Below are positions 1 to 6,224 of a DNA stretch of 7,457 nt, piece after piece. A program made the translations under genes and the position numbers. Position 1 is the stretch's first letter; each line of letters opens with the position of its first letter. Source of the DNA: Pseudomonadota bacterium (GTDB taxonomy: Bacteria; Pseudomonadota; Alphaproteobacteria; CACIAM-22H2); the NCBI GenBank assembly GCA_020161965.1, contig JAIUNH010000182.1:1-7457 (forward strand), in the 5' to 3' direction. The notes under the pieces were generated by a model that was not told where the DNA came from, did not search any database, and saw only the letters and a list, made by a program, of their open reading frames with translations.

Positions 1-1743
1 TTTGCCGGTCAGGGCGTCGTGGCCGAATGCCTGCAACTGTCGGGCATCAAGGGCCACCGCACCGGCGGCTGCATCCACATCATCGTCAACAACCAGATCG
101 GCTTCACCACGGCGCCGAACTATTCGCGCTCGGGCGTCTATTGCTCGGACGTCGCGAAGGGCCTGGGCGTGCCGGTGTTCCACGTCAACGGCGACGATCC
201 CGAAGCGGTCGTTCACGTCGCGCGTATCGCGACGGAATTCCGTCAGCGCTTCCATCGCGACGTCGTCATCGACATGGTCTGCTATCGCCGCCACGGCCAT
301 AACGAGACCGACGAGCCGTCGTTCACGCAGCCGCTGATGTATCGGCGCATCGCCGCGCACAAGACGACGCGCACGCTTTACGCCGAGCAGCTGGAAGCCG
401 AAGGCTCGATCCCGGCCGGCGAAGGCCAGAAGATCTACGACGAATTCCAGTCCCATCTCGACAGCCAGCTCGAAGCCTCGAAAAACTACAAGCCCAACAA
501 AGCCGATTGGCTGGAAGGCAAGTGGGCGGGCATCGAAACGGCGAAGAACGACGACCGCCGCGGCAACACGGCCGTTTCGACCGATCTGCTCAAGCAGGTC
601 GGCGACGCGCTGACCCGCGTGCCGGACGGCCATAACATCCACCGCACGATCCGCCGCAACCTCGACAACAAGCGCAAGCTCATCGATTCCGGCAAGGGCA
701 TCGATTGGGCCACGGGCGAAGCGCTGGCCTTCGGCACCCTCGTCGCCGAAGGCACGCCGGTGCGCCTGTCGGGCCAGGATTGCGGGCGCGGCACGTTCTC
801 GCAGCGCCATTCGGTGCTGGTCGATCAGGAAACCGAAGCGCGCTATCTGCCGCTGCAGCATGTCGCCGAAAAACAGGCGACGTTCGAAGTGCACGATTCG
901 CCGCTGTCGGAATACGGCGTGCTCGGCTTCGAGTATGGCTATTCGATGGCCGAGCCCAACGCGCTGACGATCTGGGAAGCGCAGTTCGGCGACTTCGCCA
1001 ACGGCGCGCAGATCATGTTCGACCAGTTCATCTCGTCGGCCGAACATAAATGGCTGCGCATGTCGGGTCTCGTCATGCTGCTGCCGCACGGCTACGAAGG
1101 GCAGGGGCCGGAGCATTCGTCGGCGCGCCTCGAGCGCTTCCTGCAAATGTGCGCGGAAGACAATTGGCAGGTCTGCAACATCACGACCCCGGCCAATTAT
1201 TTCCATGCCCTTCGCCGTCAGGTCCGCCGCACGATCCGCAAGCCGCTGATCATCATGACGCCGAAATCGCTGCTGCGGCATAAGCTCGCGACGTCGACTA
1301 TGGCCGAGATGGGCCCCGGCACGACCTTCCACCGCTTCATCGGCGAGACCGACAAGATCGTCGCCGACGACAAGGTGCGCCGCGTCGTGATGTGTTCGGG
1401 CAAGGTCTATTACGACCTCTACGAGGAACGCGCGAAGCGCGAGATCAAGGACGTGGCGCTGGTGCGCGTCGAGCAGATCTATCCCTTCCCGTTGACCTCG
1501 ATGGAAAAGGAACTCGGCCGCTACAAGAACGCCGAAATCGTCTGGTGCCAGGAAGAGCCGCAGAACATGGGCGCTTGGACCTTCGTCCAGCCGCGCTTGG
1601 AAGCGATGCTCGCCAATCTGACGATCAAGGGCAAGCGCCCGGCCTATGCCGGCCGTCCGGAATCGGCGGCGACGGCGACGGGTTCGTATAAGCGCCACAA
1701 CGCCGAGCAGGCCAAGCTGCTCGACGACGCTCTTAAGATCTGA
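1..1743 (+). CDS. sucA: 2-oxoglutarate dehydrogenase E1 component (thiamine-diphosphate dependent), 3' part
   Basis: E1o decarboxylates 2-oxoglutarate on thiamine diphosphate and transfers the succinyl group to the lipoyl arm of SucB. It is cytoplasmic and acts in the TCA cycle. The frame is open from base 1 and ends at TGA 1741-1743, giving 580 visible residues. The E. coli protein has about 933, so roughly the N-terminal 40 percent is outside the window, including the first half of the ThDP site. Numbering from the window edge, the text opens with a GQGVV segment. It continues with the Asn-Asn pair of the ThDP/Mg motif (residues 30-31, IVNNQIGFTT), CYRRHGHNETDEP, the transketolase-like pyrimidine-binding domain from about 241 (RLSGQDCGRGTF, then WEAQFGDFANGAQ) and HGYEGQGPEHSSARLERF near 363. 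The C-terminal domain carries CSGKVYYDL and WCQEEPQNMGAW. These match SucA closely and separate it from pyruvate dehydrogenase E1. sucB follows after 48 nt with no terminator, so the two are probably co-transcribed. Confidence 0.98.
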   Translation, partial: FAGQGVVAECLQLSGIKGHRTGGCIHIIVNNQIGFTTAPNYSRSGVYCSDVAKGLGVPVFHVNGDDPEAVVHVARIATEFRQRFHRDVVIDMVCYRRHGHNETDEPSFTQPLMYRRIAAHKTTRTLYAEQLEAEGSIPAGEGQKIYDEFQSHLDSQLEASKNYKPNKADWLEGKWAGIETAKNDDRRGNTAVSTDLLKQVGDALTRVPDGHNIHRTIRRNLDNKRKLIDSGKGIDWATGEALAFGTLVAEGTPVRLSGQDCGRGTFSQRHSVLVDQETEARYLPLQHVAEKQATFEVHDSPLSEYGVLGFEYGYSMAEPNALTIWEAQFGDFANGAQIMFDQFISSAEHKWLRMSGLVMLLPHGYEGQGPEHSSARLERFLQMCAEDNWQVCNITTPANYFHALRRQVRRTIRKPLIIMTPKSLLRHKLATSTMAEMGPGTTFHRFIGETDKIVADDKVRRVVMCSGKVYYDLYEERAKREIKDVALVRVEQIYPFPLTSMEKELGRYKNAEIVWCQEEPQNMGAWTFVQPRLEAMLANLTIKGKRPAYAGRPESAATATGSYKRHNAEQAKLLDDALKI

Positions 1744-1750
1744 CGTCCGG

Positions 1751-1791
1751 AAACGCCAAAAAGCCAAACGTCTAAAAAGAAAGACACGCAT
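1751..1791 (+). promoter_or_regulatory. A-rich sucA-sucB spacer with weak ribosome binding site
   Basis: The 48-nt gap between sucA and sucB is strikingly A-rich in an otherwise GC-rich window. It holds an imperfect tandem repeat (1751-1763 and 1766-1779, both of the form AAACG-YC-AAAAAG) and a purine tract AAGAAAG at 1777-1783, eight bases before the sucB ATG. There is no clear GGAGG-type Shine-Dalgarno sequence, so the A-rich tract may itself help keep the translation start unstructured. No hairpin terminator is visible. A regulatory role is inference. Confidence 0.3.
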
Positions 1792-2997
1792 ATGCCGATC
1801 GACATCAAAGTTCCGCCCATGGGCGAGTCCGTCTCGGAAGCGACTGTCGCGAAGTGGTTCAAGAAGGTCGGCGACGCCGTGAAGGCGGACGAGCCGCTCT
1901 GCGAGCTCGAAACCGACAAGGTCACGGTCGAGGTTCCGGCCCCCGCCGCCGGCCAGCTCGTGTCGATCACCGCCGATAGCGGTGCGACGGTCGGCGTCGG
2001 CGCCAAGCTCGGCGAAATTCTGGAAGGTGCCGCAGGTAAGGCTTCGGCCCCCGCCGCCGCCCCGGCGCCCGCGAAGGCCGCGGCCCCGGCCGCCGCACCG
2101 GCACCCGCCGCTTCCGCCGCACAACCCGGCCCCGCCGCGCGCAAGGCGCTGTCGGAAGCCGGCGTCGATGCCGCGTCGGTTGCGGGCTCCGGCAAGGATG
2201 GCCGCGTGACCAAGGCCGATGTCGCCGCCGCCCCCAAGGCCGCGGCACCGGCCCCGGCCGCTGTACCCGCCGCCCCGGCCGCCCCGCGCGAAATCGGGCC
2301 GCGCGAAGAGCGCGTGAAGATGACGCGCCTGCGCACCCGCATCGCCGAACGCCTGAAGCAAGCGCAGAACACCGCCGCGATGCTGACGACGTTCAACGAA
2401 ATCGACATGACCGCCGCGATGGCGATGCGCTCGAAATACAACGAGCAATTCGAGAAGCGGCACGGCGTGAAGCTCGGCTTCATGTCGATCTTCGCCAAGG
2501 CCTGCGTCGTGGCGCTCAAGGAACTCCCGGCCGTCAATGCCGAGATCGACGCGGGCGACATCGTCTACAAGAACCATTACGACATCGGCGTCGCCGTCGG
2601 CACGCCGCAGGGTCTGGTCGTGCCGGTCGTGCGCGATTGCGACGTGCTGTCCTTCGCCGATATCGAAAAGAAGATCGGCGATTTCGGCCGCCGCGCGCGC
2701 GATGGCAAGCTCACCATCGACGAAATGACCGGCGGCACGTTCACGATCACCAATGGCGGCATCTATGGCTCGCTGATGTCCACGCCCATTCTGAACCCGC
2801 CGCAATCGGGCATTCTGGGCATGCACAAGATCCAGCCGCGCCCGGTCGCCATCGGCGACAAGATCGAGATCCGCCCGATGATGTATGTGGCGCTCAGCTA
2901 CGACCACCGCATCATCGACGGGCGCGAAGCGGTCACCTTCCTCGTGCGCGTCAAGGAGTGCATCGAGGATCCGGGCCGTCTGATCCTCGACATGTGA
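1792..2997 (+). CDS. sucB: Dihydrolipoyllysine-residue succinyltransferase, E2 of the 2-oxoglutarate dehydrogenase complex
   Basis: E2o forms the core of the complex. Its swinging lipoyl arm takes succinyl from E1o, passes it to CoA, and is reoxidised by E3. The 401 residues are close to the 405 of E. coli SucB. The single N-terminal lipoyl domain spans about residues 2-78, with the lipoylated Lys43 in ETDKV. An Ala/Pro-rich linker (about 83-112) leads to the peripheral subunit-binding domain (about 113-147, GPAARKALSE then GRVTKADV), and a second Ala/Pro linker runs to about 165. The catalytic domain follows (about 170-401), with TFNEIDM, NPPQSGILGMH and the active-site motif SYDHRIIDG, in which His372 and Asp376 are the catalytic pair. 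One lipoyl domain and the TFNE/RHGVKLGFMS text favour SucB over pyruvate dehydrogenase E2. The start is the ATG opening MPIDIKVPPMGESV, the canonical lipoyl-domain beginning. A hairpin terminator follows 6 nt after the stop. Confidence 0.98.
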   Translation: MPIDIKVPPMGESVSEATVAKWFKKVGDAVKADEPLCELETDKVTVEVPAPAAGQLVSITADSGATVGVGAKLGEILEGAAGKASAPAAAPAPAKAAAPAAAPAPAASAAQPGPAARKALSEAGVDAASVAGSGKDGRVTKADVAAAPKAAAPAPAAVPAAPAAPREIGPREERVKMTRLRTRIAERLKQAQNTAAMLTTFNEIDMTAAMAMRSKYNEQFEKRHGVKLGFMSIFAKACVVALKELPAVNAEIDAGDIVYKNHYDIGVAVGTPQGLVVPVVRDCDVLSFADIEKKIGDFGRRARDGKLTIDEMTGGTFTITNGGIYGSLMSTPILNPPQSGILGMHKIQPRPVAIGDKIEIRPMMYVALSYDHRIIDGREAVTFLVRVKECIEDPGRLILDM

Positions 2998-3003
2998 TCC
3001 GGG

Positions 3004-3031
3004 AAAGGCCCCGTCTCGGGGCCTTTTCTTT
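3004..3031 (+). terminator. Predicted intrinsic terminator between sucB and lpdA
   Basis: A perfect 9-bp inverted repeat pairs AAAGGCCCC (3004-3012) with GGGGCCTTT (3018-3026) around a five-base loop GTCTC. The T-rich tract TTTTCTTT directly overlaps and follows the right arm. It begins 6 nt after the sucB stop codon. The stem and T tract are read directly from the sequence. That it terminates fully, partially, or acts instead as an RNA processing or stability element between sucB and lpdA is inference. The stem's A/T ends also let the reverse strand form a hairpin, but no minus-strand gene ends here. Confidence 0.8.
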
Positions 3032-3062
3032 CTCGCCTCCATCTATCGAACGGAAACGCCCC

Positions 3063-4472
3063 ATGTCCGACACGCAATTCGATCTCATCGTCATCGGCGC
3101 CGGTCCCGGCGGCTATGTCTGCGCGATCCGCGCCGCACAGCTGGGGATGAAGGTCGCTTGCGTCGAGAAGCGCGAAACGCTGGGCGGCACGTGCTTGAAC
3201 GTGGGCTGCATTCCGTCGAAGGCGCTATTGCAGGCGTCGGAGAAATACGAGGAAGCGTCGCACGGCCTCGCCGCGTTCGGCGTCAAGGTCGGCAAGGTCG
3301 AGCTCGACCTCAAGGCGATGATGGCCCACAAGGACAAGACGGTGAAGTCGAACACCGACGGTATCGCTTACCTATTCAAGAAGAACAAGGTCGAGTGGGT
3401 CAAGGGTGCGGCGAAGGTCACGGGTGCCGGCAAAGTGTCGGTCGCCCTCAACGCCGGCGGCACGCAAGACATCACCGCGAAGAACATCGTCATCGCGACC
3501 GGTTCGGACGTCGTGTCGCTGCCTTCGCTGCCGATCGACGAAAAGCGCATTGTGTCTTCGACCGGCGCCATCGCGCTGACGGAAGTGCCGAAATCGATGG
3601 TTCTGGTCGGCGGCGGCGTGATCGGCCTGGAAATGGGCTCGGTCTGGCAGCGCCTCGGCGCCAAGGTCACGGTCGTCGAGTTCCTCGACCGCATCATGCC
3701 CGGCATGGACGGCGAAGTTTCCAAGCAGATGCAGCGCATCCTGCAAAAGCAGGGCATGGCGTTCGAATTGTCGACCAAGGTGACGGGCGCCAAGGTCACC
3801 GCCAAGGGCGTCACGCTGACGGTCGAACCCGCCGCCGGTGGTGACGCCAAGACCATCGAAACCGATATCGTGCTGGTCGCCGTGGGCCGCCGTCCCTATA
3901 CCGACGCGCTGGGCCTCAAAGACGCCGGCGTGGCACTCGACGATAAGGGCCGCGTCGCCATCGACGGGCATTTCCAAACCAACGTGCCCGGTATCTACGC
4001 GATCGGCGACGTCGTCGTCGGCCCGATGCTCGCCCACAAGGCCGAAGACGAAGGCATGGCGGTCGCGGAGATCATCGCGGGCCAGCACGGCCATGTGAAT
4101 TACGACGCGATCCCGTCGGTCGTATACACGTGGCCGGAATGCGCTTCGGTCGGCAAGACCGAGGAGCAGTTGAAGGGCGAAAATGTCGCCTACAAGGTTG
4201 GCAAATTCCCGTTCACGGCGAATGCGCGCGCGCGCGCGCAGAACAACACCGACGGTTTCGTGAAGATCCTGGCCGATGCGACGACGGATCGCGTGCTGGG
4301 CGTGCATATGGTCGGCCCGGCGGTCGGCGAATTGATCGGGGAGCTGACGCTCGCGATCGAGTTCGGCGGTTCGGCCGAGGACATCGCACGCACCTGCCAC
4401 GCGCACCCGACGCTGACCGAAGCGGTGCGCGAAGCCGCACTCGCCGTCGACGGCCGCCCGATCCATATCTAA
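3063..4472 (+). CDS. lpdA: Dihydrolipoamide dehydrogenase (E3), FAD/NAD-dependent
   Basis: E3 reoxidises the dihydrolipoyl arm of E2 and passes electrons through a cysteine disulfide and FAD to NAD+. It serves the 2-oxoglutarate complex here and possibly other lipoyl complexes. The 469 residues match the usual family length. Visible features are the FAD Rossmann motif GAGPGG (12-17), the redox disulfide Cys44/Cys49 in GGTCLNVGCIPSK, the NAD-binding GGGVIG (183-188) with Glu206 at the end of its second strand (typical of NAD rather than NADP use), the second FAD motif AIGD (313-316), and the C-terminal interface domain with HPTLTE, where His448 and Glu453 form the proton-relay pair. The frame is open far upstream inside sucB, but homology begins only at ATG 3063 (MSDTQFDLIVIGAG). 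A modest GGAAA at 3052-3056 precedes it. The gene lies after a hairpin terminator and ends 6 nt from the convergent xerC stop. Confidence 0.97.
   Translation: MSDTQFDLIVIGAGPGGYVCAIRAAQLGMKVACVEKRETLGGTCLNVGCIPSKALLQASEKYEEASHGLAAFGVKVGKVELDLKAMMAHKDKTVKSNTDGIAYLFKKNKVEWVKGAAKVTGAGKVSVALNAGGTQDITAKNIVIATGSDVVSLPSLPIDEKRIVSSTGAIALTEVPKSMVLVGGGVIGLEMGSVWQRLGAKVTVVEFLDRIMPGMDGEVSKQMQRILQKQGMAFELSTKVTGAKVTAKGVTLTVEPAAGGDAKTIETDIVLVAVGRRPYTDALGLKDAGVALDDKGRVAIDGHFQTNVPGIYAIGDVVVGPMLAHKAEDEGMAVAEIIAGQHGHVNYDAIPSVVYTWPECASVGKTEEQLKGENVAYKVGKFPFTANARARAQNNTDGFVKILADATTDRVLGVHMVGPAVGELIGELTLAIEFGGSAEDIARTCHAHPTLTEAVREAALAVDGRPIHI
4224..4239 (+). repeat. (GC)8 dinucleotide tract inside lpdA
   Basis: Sixteen bases of uninterrupted alternating G and C lie within the lpdA coding sequence and encode Ala-Arg-Ala-Arg-Ala plus the first base of a Gln codon. 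The segment corresponds to the NARARAQNN stretch, where the family commonly has an Arg-Ala-rich turn. The repeat may therefore reflect protein constraint plus GC-rich codon choice. Alternating GC tracts can adopt Z-DNA and are prone to slippage; either effect here is inference. Confidence 0.85.
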
Positions 4473-4478
4473 AGAAGT

Positions 4479-5426
4479 CTACCGCCCGCGCGGATGGGCC
4501 TTGGCGTGGATGTCGAGCAAACGCTCGGCATCCACCGCCGTATAACGCTGCGTCGTGGACAGCGACGCGTGGCCCAGCAATTCTTGGATCGCGCGGAGGT
4601 CCGCCCCCGAACCCAGCAAATGCGTCGCGAAGGAATGGCGCAGCGCATGCGGTGTCGCCGTATCGGGCAAGCCCAACTCGACGCGTAATTGGCGCAGACG
4701 CTTCTGGATCAACTCGGCGCGCAAACGCCCGCCGCGCGCGCCCAGGAAAATGGGCGCTGTCTTGCCGCCGACCGAAGGGCGAAGTTTGAGATAGGCGTCG
4801 ATTTCCGCGCGCACTTCGTTCAGCAGCGGCACGTCGCGCGCTTTACGGCCCTTGCCGACGATACGTAGCGTTTCGCCCAGCGGCAATGCGTCCATATTCA
4901 GCGACAGAGCTTCGTCGATACGAAGACCGGCACCATACAGCAATGCGATCACCGCGCGGTCGCGCGCTTCGATCCAGGGCTTGTCGTCGTCGAGATCGAG
5001 TGTGGCGGCGGCATCTTCCGCCGTCAGCGCCTTGGGCACGGGCTTGGGCAGTTTGGGCCCGCGCAAAGCGATCGCATGCGCGTTCTCGGCGAGTTTCTCG
5101 CGCGACAGGAAGCGGAAGAAGCCGCGCAACGCCGACAGCGTGCGCGCGTTGGACGATGCGGCCAAACCATCGTTGCGCCGCCGCGCCAGAAACGCGCGGA
5201 AATCGGCGGGTTCGAGCTTGCCGAGTGCGGCAAGATCGGGCGCTTCGTCCAAATGATCGGCGAGGAAGGCGAGGAATACGGTCAGGTCGCGCGTATAGCC
5301 GTCCAGCGTGTGGCGCGAGGCGCGGCGCTCGTCGCGCAAGCGGCCCAGATACGCCATGACGGCGTTCGCCACGTCCGTTTGCGCGGCGAAACCGGGGGCT
5401 TCGTTCAGCGCGGGCGCGACAGCCAT
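4479..5426 (-). CDS. xerC: Tyrosine recombinase XerC (chromosome dimer resolution)
   Basis: XerC acts with XerD at the dif site near the replication terminus to resolve chromosome dimers. The 315 residues comprise an N-terminal SAM-like core-binding domain (about 18-110, including RRASRHTLDGYTRDL) and a C-terminal catalytic domain (about 130-305). The whole catalytic set is present: Arg169 in GAGLRIDEAL, Lys192 in GKGRKARDVPL, His260 and Arg263 in HALRHSFATHLL, His286 in LLGHASLSTTQRY, and the nucleophile Tyr295. Asp171 replaces the Ser commonly seen after the catalytic Arg-Ile/Val. XerC rather than XerD or a phage integrase is preferred because the gene directly follows a DUF484 gene, as in the E. 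coli dapF-yigA-xerC cluster, and sits in a core-gene setting. The ATG at 5426 lies inside the last codons of the DUF484 gene (22-nt overlap) with no clear Shine-Dalgarno, suggesting translational coupling. The N-terminal extension of about 17 residues before the homologous part leaves the exact start slightly uncertain. Confidence 0.93.
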   Translation of the reverse strand: MAVAPALNEAPGFAAQTDVANAVMAYLGRLRDERRASRHTLDGYTRDLTVFLAFLADHLDEAPDLAALGKLEPADFRAFLARRRNDGLAASSNARTLSALRGFFRFLSREKLAENAHAIALRGPKLPKPVPKALTAEDAAATLDLDDDKPWIEARDRAVIALLYGAGLRIDEALSLNMDALPLGETLRIVGKGRKARDVPLLNEVRAEIDAYLKLRPSVGGKTAPIFLGARGGRLRAELIQKRLRQLRVELGLPDTATPHALRHSFATHLLGSGADLRAIQELLGHASLSTTQRYTAVDAERLLDIHAKAHPRGR

Positions 5427-6124
5427 CCGTGCAGCGCGGATTCGACCGTGCGGCCCAGGAAGGTCAGCAATTCCGTGCCCTGACCTTGATGGAATTTGCC
5501 GGTCTGGCGGCTGCCGAAGGCGAGGATGCCGGGCGGCATGTCGCGCTTCAATTGCAGGCGCAGCAGCGCTTGGCTGCGCACGAGTGTGGAAGCGCCGGCA
5601 TAGATCGCGGTGTCGCCCGGCTCGTCCGACAGCAGCAGAATATCGCGCCGTTCGCCCATCACGCGATCGACCGTGCCGCGCGGCAGGATTTTGAGCGGCG
5701 CTTGGGATTCGCCCGCCGGGGGCGCGTCGATCGATTCGAAGCCGAGGCCGATCGCGTCGACTTCCAAATGCATGGGCAGATCGACGGCGATCGTGTCGAT
5801 GAGATGGGGCAGCGAACGTGCGGCCAGCACCGACGTCACGGCCGCATGGATGCGGCCTTGCGTGGCGAGATTGGCGCGGCTGGTCGCGACCAATTCGGCC
5901 TGCGCCGCGGTCAGCTTGGCGAGGTCGGTCTTCATGCGCTCCAGCATGTAGCGCTGCATGTCGACCACGCCATTGCCCGAACGCTGCTCGGGCGGCGTGA
6001 GCACCCAGACCAGATCGGGATGTTCGAGCAGGAAATCGGGATGGCGACGCAGATATTCGGCGACGGCGGGGGCGGTCAGGGCGGCAAGACCGGCGAGCGG
6101 TTGGGCGGGTTCGCTATCGGCCAT
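5405..6124 (-). CDS. DUF484 family protein, upstream partner of xerC
   Basis: This is a 239-residue protein of the DUF484 family (E. coli YigA group), whose biochemical function is not established. Visible family hallmarks are the N-terminal VAEYLRRHPDFLLEHPDLV (21-39), then a helical, probably coiled-coil stretch starting MQRYMLERMKTDLAKL and running to about residue 86. After it comes a GAF-like C-terminal part ending in GILAFGSRQTGKFHQGQGTE (199-218) and a terminal amphipathic helix. No signal peptide or membrane segment is seen, so it is probably cytoplasmic. It overlaps the xerC start by 22 nt in another frame, so the two genes form one transcription unit. That pairing recurs in distant proteobacteria and suggests, without proving, a role linked to XerC or chromosome segregation. 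The ATG at 6124 is supported by a GAGAGC ribosome binding site four bases upstream. GAF-like domains often bind small ligands, but no ligand can be inferred here. Confidence 0.88.
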   Translation of the reverse strand: MADSEPAQPLAGLAALTAPAVAEYLRRHPDFLLEHPDLVWVLTPPEQRSGNGVVDMQRYMLERMKTDLAKLTAAQAELVATSRANLATQGRIHAAVTSVLAARSLPHLIDTIAVDLPMHLEVDAIGLGFESIDAPPAGESQAPLKILPRGTVDRVMGERRDILLLSDEPGDTAIYAGASTLVRSQALLRLQLKRDMPPGILAFGSRQTGKFHQGQGTELLTFLGRTVESALHGWLSRPR

Positions 6125-6164
6125 ATTTGCTCTCGGCGATGTCGCGGAAAAATTTCATGTCCAT
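6114..6164 (-). CDS. Possible 16-codon leader ORF before the DUF484 gene
   Basis: On the minus strand, ATG at 6164-6162 opens MDMKFFRDIAESKYGR and stops at TAG 6116-6114, overlapping the DUF484 start by 11 nt. The peptide looks like ordinary protein text, whereas the longer open frame upstream in the same phase reads as Arg/His-rich shadow of priA. The DUF484 ribosome binding site lies inside it. It has no strong Shine-Dalgarno of its own. It could be a leader peptide, a remnant of an older N-terminus, or chance. It is too short to judge by composition alone. Confidence 0.15.
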   Translation of the reverse strand: MDMKFFRDIAESKYGR

Positions 6165-6224
6165 CCCGGCGGAATTCGGCCGCCGCGCTTGCGTCGGCGC
6201 GACTCGACGGCCAGATTCTAGCCG
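6125..6224. promoter_or_regulatory. Divergent intergenic region between DUF484-xerC and priA
   Basis: These 100 nt separate two divergently read genes and so should contain promoters for both, unless either is read from elsewhere. A GGCGG/CCGCC inverted repeat (6168-6172 and 6180-6184) lies near the centre and could be an operator or chance in GC-rich DNA. An AT-rich patch lies at 6147-6156. For priA, TTGCGT at 6189-6194 resembles a -35 box, but only a poor -10 match (around 6212-6219) follows, which would place transcription start almost at the priA ATG. No confident promoter can be assigned by eye. Confidence 0.35.
6129..6134 (-). promoter_or_regulatory. Ribosome binding site of the DUF484 gene
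   Basis: Read on the minus strand the sequence is GAGAGC, followed by AAAT and the ATG at 6124-6122. This is the best Shine-Dalgarno match among the gene starts visible here, and it supports the chosen DUF484 start. Confidence 0.5.

Noticed and set aside
2041..2290. Repetitive GCC/CCG-rich DNA
   Set aside because: It is explained by the two Ala/Pro linkers flanking the subunit-binding domain of SucB and is not a DNA-level repeat element.
1644..2561. Minus-strand open frame of 305 codons opposite sucB
   Set aside because: Its Ala/Gly/Ser-rich text mirrors the Ala/Pro linkers of SucB and has no independent features.
2637..3062. Upstream extension of the lpdA reading frame into sucB
   Set aside because: The extension overlaps the SucB catalytic domain in another frame and crosses the terminator hairpin. 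The family N-terminus begins at 3063.
3372..4466. Minus-strand open frame of 364 codons opposite lpdA
   Set aside because: The opposite strand encodes a complete dihydrolipoamide dehydrogenase. The antisense translation is low in motif content and is a codon-bias shadow.
4479..5426. Tyrosine recombinase as a sign of an integron, phage or genomic island
   Set aside because: Adjacent core genes, pairing with DUF484, and the lack of attachment repeats or cargo genes point to housekeeping XerC.
6168..6184. GGCGG/CCGCC inverted repeat as a terminator or defined operator
   Set aside because: It has a short stem and no T tract, and such repeats are expected by chance in DNA this GC-rich. It was kept only as a note within the intergenic feature.
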